DNA of 20,132 nt, from positions 1 through 20,132 of the forward strand of contig JAEZCV010000105.1 of the NCBI GenBank assembly GCA_023429985.1. Direction: 5' to 3'. A program made the translations under genes and the position numbers. The notes beneath the pieces were generated by a model that had not been told where the DNA came from, ran no database searches, and was given only the letters and a program-made list of their open reading frames with translations. Shown here piece after piece: positions 6,255-12,555 of the stretch. Origin of the DNA: Bacteroidota bacterium (GTDB lineage Bacteria; Bacteroidota; Bacteroidia; Chitinophagales; Chitinophagaceae). Position 1 is the stretch's first letter, and each line of letters starts with the position of its first letter.

Positions 6255-7625
6255 ATGTATGCCATTGTAGATATAGAAACCACGGGGGGCTATGCTTCTG
6301 CCAACGGTATCATAGAAATTGCCATAAAGATATTTGATGGAAAAGAAGTGGTGGAAGAATTTGAATCTTTAATAAATCCCAACCAGGTCATTCCACGCTA
6401 TATCCAGGCATTTACCGGCATAACCAATGAAATGGTTCAGGATGCACCATGCTTTGAGGAAGTTGCTGAAAAAGTGTTCACCATTCTTCAGGGAAATATT
6501 TTCGTAGCGCACAATGTAAATTTTGATTACTCCTTTATTAAACATCATCTTGAATATTTTGGCTATAGTTTCCATGCAAGGAAATTGTGTACAGTTAGGC
6601 TATCGCGACAAATCATTCCGGGATATCCATCTTACAGCCTTGGTAAGCTTTGCCATTCTGTAGGTATAGAACTTCAGAACCGCCACCGTGCAGGAGGCGA
6701 TGCCGATGCAACTGTTTTATTGTTTAAAAAATTACTGGAGTCCGATGAAAAGAATTATATCGTTCAAAGCCTGAACAGGAATTCTAAAGAACACATGCTT
6801 CCACCCAACGTTCCTAAAAAAGATTTTGCAGCGCTTCCCAAACTTCCCGGCGTTTATTATTTCCACGATCAGAAAGGGAAGATCGTATATGTTGGAAAAG
6901 CAAAAAATCTTGCTTCAAGAGTGAACAGTCACTTTACAGGTAATGGCGGTGGAAGGCAAAAGCAAAACTTCATCCGGAATGTTTACAGCATCAGTTTTCA
7001 AACCACGGCTACCGAATTAATGGCCTGCATACTTGAATCTGCAGAGATCAAAAGATTATGGCCCCTATTCAATACTTCACAGAAAAGGGTAGAAGATAAT
7101 TTTGGAATTTTTGTTTACGAGGACCAGGCGGGTTATTTAAGACTGGCCATTGAAAAAAAGCGCAGAAATTCAAATCCATTATACAGTTTCCATTATAAAG
7201 TGGATGGTCATGGCGTGCTGAAAAAACTGGTGAAAGAATACAGGCTTTGTCCCAAATTGTGCTTCATTCAAACAGGTTCAGAAACATGCATCGGAATTGA
7301 AGAAGATCATTGTGATGGCGCATGTGAAAAAAATGAATGTAGTGACAGTTATAATAAAAAAGTTCTTGACGCTATTGCTTCCCTTACATCAAGGCCATCT
7401 TATGTTGTATTAGATAAAGGGTTACATCCCGAAGAACAGTCGTGCATCATGGTGGTTAATGGAAGTTTTTTTGGAATGGGTTATTTGCCTAAAAATATTT
7501 CCAACATCACTAAAGATGTAATTACTCCTTACATAAATCCCTATAAAGAAAACAGTCATATCAGGATGATGCTGCAAAGCTTTGTGAATGAAAATCCGGG
7601 GAGAGCGTTGGAACTGGAAAGGTGA
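6255..7625 (+). CDS. DnaQ-like DEDDh exonuclease fused to UvrC-like GIY-YIG nuclease
   Basis: A 456-residue two-nuclease protein. Residues 1-165 form a DnaQ-type 3'-5' exonuclease with Asp6 and Glu8 (DIETTG), Asp91 (HNVNFDYSF), His144 and Asp149 (HRAGGDAD), i.e. the full DEDDh set. Residues 195-275 form a GIY-YIG domain very close to UvrC/Cho: LPGVYYF (197-203), VYVGKAKNLASRV (211-223, Arg222) and Glu261 in ILESAEIKRLWPLFN. A C-terminal part has a Cys cluster (CPKLC near 332-336, then C345, C353, C357, C362), which recalls the Cys pattern that follows this domain in Cho-like proteins. The likely role is DNA repair, with incision and trimming by one polypeptide; this is inferred from the domains. 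The frame also allows TTG at 6252, but ATG 6255 is preferred. It is transcribed alone and followed by a terminator. Confidence 0.87.
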   Translation: MYAIVDIETTGGYASANGIIEIAIKIFDGKEVVEEFESLINPNQVIPRYIQAFTGITNEMVQDAPCFEEVAEKVFTILQGNIFVAHNVNFDYSFIKHHLEYFGYSFHARKLCTVRLSRQIIPGYPSYSLGKLCHSVGIELQNRHRAGGDADATVLLFKKLLESDEKNYIVQSLNRNSKEHMLPPNVPKKDFAALPKLPGVYYFHDQKGKIVYVGKAKNLASRVNSHFTGNGGGRQKQNFIRNVYSISFQTTATELMACILESAEIKRLWPLFNTSQKRVEDNFGIFVYEDQAGYLRLAIEKKRRNSNPLYSFHYKVDGHGVLKKLVKEYRLCPKLCFIQTGSETCIGIEEDHCDGACEKNECSDSYNKKVLDAIASLTSRPSYVVLDKGLHPEEQSCIMVVNGSFFGMGYLPKNISNITKDVITPYINPYKENSHIRMMLQSFVNENPGRALELER

Positions 7626-7653
7626 TGGTTAATGATGGGTGAAGTTTTATTTG

Positions 7654-7677
7654 ATTTCCGGGCGGAAATTTTTTTTT
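7654..7677 (+). terminator. Rho-independent terminator after the exonuclease/GIY-YIG gene
   Basis: ATTTCC (7654-7659), a GGGC loop and GGAAAT (7664-7669) form a 6-bp stem followed directly by eight T (7670-7677). It begins 28 bases after the stop codon at 7625. The stem is short, but the T-run is clear. Confidence 0.65.
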
Positions 7678-7769
7678 AAGAATAAAATCATAACATCAAC
7701 AAGGTAAATATGCCTATAGTTTTACAGATCATTCAGTATTGTTTTGTATAATTATTTAGTGCATGGTTA

Positions 7770-7804
7770 CTCACCACTCACCACTCACCACTCACCACTC
7801 ACCA
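7770..7804. repeat. Perfect heptamer tandem repeat, CTCACCA x5
   Basis: Five exact copies of CTCACCA are followed by CC and then the stop codon (TCA on plus) of the thioesterase gene at 7807. On the thioesterase mRNA strand the unit reads TGGTGAG. It is the same unit family as the degenerate array at 4170-4211. Perfect identity suggests recent expansion. Confidence 0.9.
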
Positions 7805-7806
7805 CC

Positions 7807-8241
7807 TCATGCCCATTCAAACCCTTCCACTTTAGGCATCCTGTTAAACACATCATGCACCAGTTGGGGTGGAGTTGCAAGTTTGCGCTGCACCATATCC
7901 ATCCAGGCACCGTCCACATTTAACTCTGCACAAAGCTGGTCTTCATTTTTAATAATGCTATGGCGAATGCTCCAGCGTGAATAATCTTTCCTGGCTTTAA
8001 TGAGAGAAAGTTCTATTCTTACTTCATCACCCATTCTGATTTCTTTACGGAAAATACATTCCTCGCGAAATAGTATAGGTCCCAGCTTTAGTTCCTGCAT
8101 TACTTTGGAAGTAAGTCCGAATTCATTTAAAAATTCCACACGAACAAAAGCGCCCCAGTCGTAATAAACTGAATGTCTTAAATGAAAATTAGGGTCAAGG
8201 TCCGACCACCGGATCTGGATGGATTTCCTGAATGGGTTCAT
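7807..8241 (-). CDS. Acyl-CoA thioesterase, YbgC/FadM-like hotdog fold
   Basis: The 144-residue protein is the length of a single hotdog domain. The N-terminus carries IQIRWSDLDPNFHLRHSVYYDW (about residues 8-29) with the catalytic Asp of the 4HBT/YbgC family in the first strand-loop and the following helix. The middle FREECIFRKEIRMGDEVRIEL and RWSIRHSI are typical strand patterns. It should hydrolyse a short- or medium-chain acyl-CoA in the cytoplasm; the exact substrate is unknown. The start ATG at 8241 lies inside the 3' end of the MFS gene (47-base overlap, different frame). The next Met is too far in to keep the catalytic Asp, so the overlap looks real and suggests translational coupling. 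A heptamer satellite begins 2 bases after the stop. Confidence 0.85.
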   Translation of the reverse strand: MNPFRKSIQIRWSDLDPNFHLRHSVYYDWGAFVRVEFLNEFGLTSKVMQELKLGPILFREECIFRKEIRMGDEVRIELSLIKARKDYSRWSIRHSIIKNEDQLCAELNVDGAWMDMVQRKLATPPQLVHDVFNRMPKVEGFEWA

Positions 8242-9442
8242 GTTTTGCCAGGCGTTTTTTTAAAAAATAAAAGCCAATAGCTGCAAATATGCAAAGTAAA
8301 AAATCAAAGCTCCATAAAAATTTATATCCCCAGCGGGAAGCCAGTTGGGATGCTAAAGTAGGGGCCATTACAATAGAAGCCAAAAACGACATGGTATACA
8401 ATGCTGCATACTGTCCGCGATTGCTTTCATTACTTCTTTCCACCCAGAAATTATTCATAAATGGAAAAAGAAACATTTCACCAAAAGTGATGAAGACCAT
8501 GCTTAACAGGGCAATACTTAATGCCGGGTAAATATTTAAGGTCATAAAGGCAATGCCTATAAGAAAAGCGCCCAATACCATATAGGTTATAGGGTTTCTT
8601 CTGTTTTCTAGTTTATACACAAGCACCATTTCTATAAAGGCAATGATCAACCCATTCATGGCCAGGATCCAGCCAATGGCTGCTTCATCCATTTTAATAA
8701 CTTCTTTATAATAAACGGGAAGGATACTGAACACCTGGAAAAAACAGAGTCCAACCATAAAAAGAAAGGCCATTCCAATTAAAAACGACTGATCGCGATA
8801 GGCTGAATGGCCGTTTTTCCTTTTTTCAGAATTTTGAAATTTTACAACAGGTTTGACAGTGTTTTTCCTGAAAAGAAAATACAATATTATAGCAGCACTC
8901 ATGCAGGTAAATCCATCGGCATAAAATAAAAGTTCATAACTATGGCTTGCCAGCATGCCTCCAATGGCCGGCCCTACCGCAAAACCAAGATTCATCGCCA
9001 GCCTGTTTAAAGAATAGGAGCGTGTACGGTTCTTTTCATTACTGTATGCGGCTATAGCGGCGGCATTCGCCGGCCGGAAGGCATCCCCGATTGCTGTTAT
9101 AAAAAAAATGCAGATAACTATGGATGCTAAATTATGCAGCTGTCCCAGAACAATAAAAAGAGCCCCGCTTAAAAAAAGGCTGGATACCTGCACGTAAAAA
9201 TGTCCAAATCTATCGGTCAATATTCCCCCGATATAGCTGCCAACAATGGCGCCTAGTCCAAAAGCTCCCATGGCATATCCTGCCTGTGCAAGTGTGTAGC
9301 CGCTTTGAGTAAGGTAAACAGTAAGAAAAGGAATGACCATGGTGCCGCTCCGGTTAATGAGCATAACCACAGCCAGCCACCACATTTCGGGCGATAAACC
9401 GCTGTAAGCCTTTCGGTATAAACTAATAGTATTTCCAACCAT
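8195..9442 (-). CDS. MFS transporter, drug-efflux-like
   Basis: This 415-residue inner-membrane protein has about 12 hydrophobic segments in two halves, separated by a basic, polar loop (near residues 190-215, FRKNTVKPVVKFQNSEKRKN). MFS motif A is visible as GGILTDRFGH in the loop between segments 2 and 3, and RPANAAAIAAY and LAMNLGFAVGPAIGG (motif C-like) lie in the N-half. The overall pattern resembles MdtH/YceL-type exporters, but the substrate cannot be deduced. ATG 9442 opens MVGNTISLYRKAY, a short cytoplasmic lead before the first membrane helix. It is divergent from the FKBP gene (72 bases apart), and its 3' end overlaps the thioesterase start by 47 bases, so the pair is probably one transcript. 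Confidence 0.87.
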   Translation of the reverse strand: MVGNTISLYRKAYSGLSPEMWWLAVVMLINRSGTMVIPFLTVYLTQSGYTLAQAGYAMGAFGLGAIVGSYIGGILTDRFGHFYVQVSSLFLSGALFIVLGQLHNLASIVICIFFITAIGDAFRPANAAAIAAYSNEKNRTRSYSLNRLAMNLGFAVGPAIGGMLASHSYELLFYADGFTCMSAAIILYFLFRKNTVKPVVKFQNSEKRKNGHSAYRDQSFLIGMAFLFMVGLCFFQVFSILPVYYKEVIKMDEAAIGWILAMNGLIIAFIEMVLVYKLENRRNPITYMVLGAFLIGIAFMTLNIYPALSIALLSMVFITFGEMFLFPFMNNFWVERSNESNRGQYAALYTMSFLASIVMAPTLASQLASRWGYKFLWSFDFLLCIFAAIGFYFLKKRLAKHEPIQEIHPDPVVGP

Positions 9443-9487
9443 TTTTTAAATTAGTGTATCATTCACATCCAATGTCGGATGATCCTT

Positions 9488-9495
9488 TATTTTTG
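9488..9495 (+). promoter_or_regulatory. Bacteroidota -7 element TATTTTTG for the FKBP gene
   Basis: TATTTTTG fits TAnnTTTG exactly and lies 19 bases before ATG 9515. No TTTG is found at the expected -33 position near 9465. Confidence 0.5.
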
Positions 9496-9514
9496 CCCCC
9501 TAACAAATTGAAAA

Positions 9515-10219
9515 ATGAAAAAAATTCTCTTTCCGGTTACCTGCCTGGTGGCGTTTGGATGTGCTACACAGAATACAAAGACAACCGATCCCGAGATAAC
9601 AGCTGCATCATTAGAAAAAAAAGAACCTGTATTAGCCAACCTTAATGATTCAGTTAGTTATGCTATTGGATTAAGTGTTGCTAAATTCTATATGCAACAG
9701 GGAATTGACACCCTTAATGGTGAAATGGTTTCCCACGCCATCCAGGATGTTTTTGGAAAGCAGAAAGAACTTCTCACAGATGAGGAAGCCAATACTGCGG
9801 TTATGCGATTATTGAATCCTGGCCTGTTCAAAAACATAGAGGAAGGCGAAAGATTTCTTGCGGAAAATAAAAACAGGTCCGGCGTAAATGTTACCGCATC
9901 GGGTTTACAGTACGAGATCATTAAACAGGGCGCAGGTCCCAAACCGCTGGTTACAGATACAGTGGAAGTGCATTATGCAGGAACACTTATAAATGGACAG
10001 GAGTTTGATAATTCATACAAAAGAGGCGCTCCCCTGGTTTTCCCGTTAAGAGGAGTTATTAAAGGCTGGATAGAAGCGTTGCAGCTGATGCCTGTAGGTT
10101 CAAAATATAAATTATACATTCCTCATACGCTTGGTTATGGTATGAACGACCAGGGACAAATTCCCGGTGGGTCTGTGTTGGTGTTTGAAGTGGACTTGCT
10201 GGGCATCAAGGGGAAGTAG
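9515..10219 (+). CDS. FKBP-type peptidyl-prolyl isomerase, probable lipoprotein
   Basis: The 234-residue protein has a hydrophobic signal followed by VAFGC (Cys16), a slightly off-consensus lipobox, so it is probably anchored in the cell envelope. Residues ~43-120 match the FKBP_N dimerisation domain (NDSVSYAIGLSVAKFY...LAENKNRSGV). Residues ~125-232 are the FKBP catalytic domain, with Tyr154 (VHYAGTL), Phe164-Asp165 (GQEFDNSY), VIKGW (181-185), YIPHTLGYG (201-209) and the closing strand VLVFEVDLLGI. This is the Mip/FkpA layout and should catalyse proline isomerisation in the periplasm. The start at ATG 9515 is supported by the signal peptide and by the upstream TATTTTTG. It converges on the T9SS cargo gene across a repeat-filled gap. 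Confidence 0.9.
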   Translation: MKKILFPVTCLVAFGCATQNTKTTDPEITAASLEKKEPVLANLNDSVSYAIGLSVAKFYMQQGIDTLNGEMVSHAIQDVFGKQKELLTDEEANTAVMRLLNPGLFKNIEEGERFLAENKNRSGVNVTASGLQYEIIKQGAGPKPLVTDTVEVHYAGTLINGQEFDNSYKRGAPLVFPLRGVIKGWIEALQLMPVGSKYKLYIPHTLGYGMNDQGQIPGGSVLVFEVDLLGIKGK

Positions 10220-10235
10220 GGGGGAGAGAGGTGTA

Positions 10236-10262
10236 GGCGTTTAGGCGTTTAGTTGTTTAGGG
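10236..10262 (+). repeat. Inverted partner of the 17-bp GTTTAG repeat
   Basis: GGCGTTTAGGCGTTTAG leads into GTTTAGTTGTTTAG (10247-10260), the exact reverse complement of CTAAACAACTAAAC in the array at 10332-10413. Transcripts across the gap could therefore fold into a long hairpin with about 70 or more bases of loop. Confidence 0.75.
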
Positions 10263-10277
10263 TTTCTAATTTACATA

Positions 10278-10328
10278 GTTGAACTGTTGTTGAATAATTG
10301 TTTAACTGTTGTTGAACTGTTGTTGAAC
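10278..10328. repeat. 11-bp tandem repeat GTTGAACTGTT, about 4.6 copies
   Basis: Copies can be read at 10278-10288 (GTTGAACTGTT), 10289-10299 (GTTGAATAATT), 10300-10310 (GTTTAACTGTT) and 10311-10321 (GTTGAACTGTT), with a partial GTTGAAC at 10322-10328. It ends 3 bases before the 17-bp array. Confidence 0.85.
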
Positions 10329-10331
10329 CTT

Positions 10332-10413
10332 CTAAACAACTAAACCTTCTAAACAACTAAACCTAAACAACTAAACCTTCTAAACAACTAAACCTTCTAA
10401 ACAACTAAACCTT
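10332..10413. repeat. 17-bp tandem repeat CTAAACAACTAAACCTT, five copies
   Basis: Units are at 10332-10348, 10349-10362 (14 bases, lacking CTT), 10363-10379, 10380-10396 and 10397-10413. The full-length copies are identical. The array ends one base before the stop codon of the T9SS protein (CTA on plus, 10415-10417). On that gene's mRNA strand the unit is AAGGTTTAGTTGTTTAG. There are no unique spacers. Confidence 0.9.
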
Positions 10414-10414
10414 C

Positions 10415-11611
10415 CTAATTATTAACCACCAGCATCTTCGACGACACAGTTCCCGTTTGTCGGTCGATCACGCGCACAACATAGTGCCCTGTTCTTAAAT
10501 TTTGCAATTGCTGTGAAGTGCTGTTCACCGAAACCCATTGCTGTACAATCCTTCCATTGATATCAATCACCTGCACATCTCTTAAACTATTCACCCTTCC
10601 AAAAGAAATATTTGCGCGCCCGTCCTGGCTTGGATTAGGATAGATCACTAGACTTTCCTCCTGGCCATAAGCATTCATCACTTTTATTGGACTATAAAAT
10701 GCTTTTCCATTCGCATCCAGGGTTCTTAACCGGTATTCTGTTCTGTCATTTAATATCGACCGGTCGCCATAATTGTACTGCAAAACATCGTTATTGTTAT
10801 TGGTTCCTTCGGCATCAACAGAGGCTACAAAAGCAACGGTTGTCCACGGTTCGGAGCTACTTCTTCTTTCTATATAAAAACCATTATTATCAATGGTACG
10901 CGCAGTTTGCCATGCTACCTGCACGCTGCTGCTGTTGCGCTGCACCTGGAATTCTTTAAAATATCCCTGCTGGTGCTGCTGGTTGGGATGATTAAAAATA
11001 TCGGGGAACCTGTTTTTAATTGAATTAAATGCCACGGTTACCGTGCTTCCGCAATTGTTATTGTAAGAAAGCTGGGGCAAACGATCCAGGAATTCGGGTA
11101 AGTTGTTTTCTGCATCAAGATTTACTGATGCATCAACGAGGGTTGATCCATTCATAAGAAAAACAACATGCTCGGTAAAATCTATTTTGCTCCTGAAGCT
11201 GTTTCTTACTTCAGGATTATTTTTTGGAATTTCCCCGTCTATGAGTTGCATTTCATTGTCGCTCATCAAAAATTTTTGCAGGTAGCCGGTTGCGGCCAGC
11301 ATGTTCCAGCTGAATTGGGGCCGGCCGGTTGGATTAACAGGATTTAAATTTTCACCACTTCCTATAAGCATCAATTCTTTTCCCTTCAATTCTGTTTGGG
11401 GAAATTTCACAATATAAAATCCTGCTTCGTTCAGATTTTTAAAATGTGTGATCAATGAATAACAACCCAAATCAACACTGTTGTTGGAGTTGTTGAAGAT
11501 CTCGAAATATTGCACACCATTTTGCGGGGTAAATGCTTTTTGAATCATCACCTGCGCTTCTACAGAAAACAAAAGCAGGCAGGCTGCAAGAGTTGTAATA
11601 AGTTTTTTCAT
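10415..11611 (-). CDS. Secreted T9SS cargo protein with lamin-tail-like domain
   Basis: The protein has 398 residues from ATG 11611; a GTG two codons earlier (11617) is also in frame but less likely. A clear Sec signal peptide (MKKLITTLAACLLLFSVEA, cleavage before Q) opens the protein. The next ~200 residues resemble a lamin-tail domain (FTPQNGVQYFEIFNNSNNSVDLGCYSL...). A fibronectin-III-like part follows (VQVAWQTARTIDNNGFYIERR). The C-terminal ~80 residues are a type A T9SS sorting domain: VIYPNPSQDGRANISF, VQVIDINGRIV, LRTGHYVVRVID and a Lys-containing end (SSKMLVVNN). It should cross the outer membrane through the PorU/Sov-type system and be attached to the surface or released. No enzymatic motif was found, so an adhesive or structural role is possible. 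Confidence 0.85.
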   Translation of the reverse strand: MKKLITTLAACLLLFSVEAQVMIQKAFTPQNGVQYFEIFNNSNNSVDLGCYSLITHFKNLNEAGFYIVKFPQTELKGKELMLIGSGENLNPVNPTGRPQFSWNMLAATGYLQKFLMSDNEMQLIDGEIPKNNPEVRNSFRSKIDFTEHVVFLMNGSTLVDASVNLDAENNLPEFLDRLPQLSYNNNCGSTVTVAFNSIKNRFPDIFNHPNQQHQQGYFKEFQVQRNSSSVQVAWQTARTIDNNGFYIERRSSSEPWTTVAFVASVDAEGTNNNNDVLQYNYGDRSILNDRTEYRLRTLDANGKAFYSPIKVMNAYGQEESLVIYPNPSQDGRANISFGRVNSLRDVQVIDINGRIVQQWVSVNSTSQQLQNLRTGHYVVRVIDRQTGTVSSKMLVVNN

Positions 11612-11713
11612 ATCCACTGTTTTAGTTCACAAAACCATTCGAATCAATCCGAACAGGGTATTCAACTTAGTGGGGATGAAGGCTTGCTATATAAAAATCA
11701 AAAACGGGTCCAA

Positions 11714-12403
11714 TTATGAAGCATACTGTTCTATTTGCCCGCGTGCCCATTGCAAAGCCATTGTAAACTGCTCTTTTTCGGTGAGGTTGGTATTGTCAAG
11801 TATGAGGGCATCGTCGGCTTTTCGAAGGGGACTCACATCCCTGTTACTGTCGATATAATCCCGCAATTCGAGGTTGTTTTTAACCTCTTCAATGGTTATG
11901 TTAGGATTTTTATCAAACAATTCCTGGAATCTTCTTTCTACTCTTACAGCATTATCAGCCGTCATGAAGATCTTTAATTCGGCATCGGGAAATACCACAG
12001 TTCCTATATCTCTTCCGTCCATAACAATTCCACGGTTCCTTCCCATTTTCTGTTGCTGCGCCACGGCATATTCTCTTACTTCTTTAATAGCGGCAACATC
12101 ACTTACTTTTTCTGCAATTACAAGATCGCGAATTACATACTCAACGTTTTCGCCGTTGAGATATATCTCGGATTGTTCGCTTTTAGGATTGTAAATGAAG
12201 TCGAGCGAAATATCATCCAGTGCCCTGATCACTTCTTCTGTGATGGTCCAGTCGATGTGGTTACGCAAAAAATATAAAGTGATGGCCCGGTACATGGCAC
12301 CACTGTCAACATAAATATAATTCAATGCTTTTGCCAGTTGCTTTGCAAGAGTACTTTTTCCGCAGGAGGACCAACCGTCAATGGTAATGATGATCTTTTT
12401 CAT
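11714..12403 (-). CDS. cmk: Cytidylate kinase
   Basis: The enzyme phosphorylates CMP/dCMP with ATP in pyrimidine nucleotide metabolism. At 229 residues it is a normal length. The P-loop is DGWSSCGKSTLAKQ (9-22), in the Bacteroidota style (GxSSCGKS rather than GPSGSGKG). CMP-binding YVDSGAMYRA (31-40), MDGRDIGTVVFPDAELKIFMTA, the Arg-rich lid (VRVERRFQE) and RDYIDSNRDVSPLRKADDA are all present. A longer frame starts at TTG 12424, but ATG 12403 gives the family N-terminus MKKIIITIDG and is preferred. It lies downstream of clpC and upstream of the T9SS gene on the same strand, but a terminator separates it from clpC. A weak promoter-like CATTTTTG lies 9 bases upstream. Confidence 0.93.
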   Translation of the reverse strand: MKKIIITIDGWSSCGKSTLAKQLAKALNYIYVDSGAMYRAITLYFLRNHIDWTITEEVIRALDDISLDFIYNPKSEQSEIYLNGENVEYVIRDLVIAEKVSDVAAIKEVREYAVAQQQKMGRNRGIVMDGRDIGTVVFPDAELKIFMTADNAVRVERRFQELFDKNPNITIEEVKNNLELRDYIDSNRDVSPLRKADDALILDNTNLTEKEQFTMALQWARGQIEQYAS

Positions 12404-12412
12404 GGCACTCTG

Positions 12413-12420
12413 CAAAAATG
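12413..12420 (-). promoter_or_regulatory. Possible -7 element CATTTTTG for cmk
   Basis: On the minus strand 12420 to 12413 reads CATTTTTG, one mismatch from TAnnTTTG, 9 bases before the cmk ATG. Its position after the clpC terminator fits a separate promoter, but the match alone is weak. Confidence 0.25.
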
Positions 12421-12520
12421 CCAACTATCAGGCATACCGCAAAATTCAAATATCGTATAGCAAGCATGATTCACCATGTACTATTTTGTAAAATGATGAA
12501 CCCTTATACGGTATATTATC

Positions 12521-12550
12521 AATAAAAAAAATCCCGCCGGAGCGGGATTT
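12521..12550 (-). terminator. Rho-independent terminator of clpC
   Basis: A perfect 9-bp stem (AAATCCCGC at 12529-12537, GCGGGATTT at 12542-12550) with a 4-base loop. On the minus strand it is followed by a run of T (12530 down to 12524). It starts 5 bases after the clpC stop, so it terminates clpC. It is the strongest terminator in the window. Confidence 0.9.
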
Positions 12551-12555
12551 AAGTT

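Noticed and set aside
10332..10413. Short-unit array resembling a CRISPR
   Set aside because: Units are 17 bases, contiguous and without unique spacers; no cas gene is present. It is a plain tandem repeat.
12404..12424. Seven-residue N-terminal extension of cmk from TTG 12424
   Set aside because: ATG 12403 gives the usual MKKIIITIDG start; the extension covers the promoter-like CATTTTTG.
12529..12550. Perfect inverted repeat as an attachment or protein-binding site
   Set aside because: Its position 5 bases after the clpC stop, followed by a T-run on the minus strand, is fully explained as a terminator.
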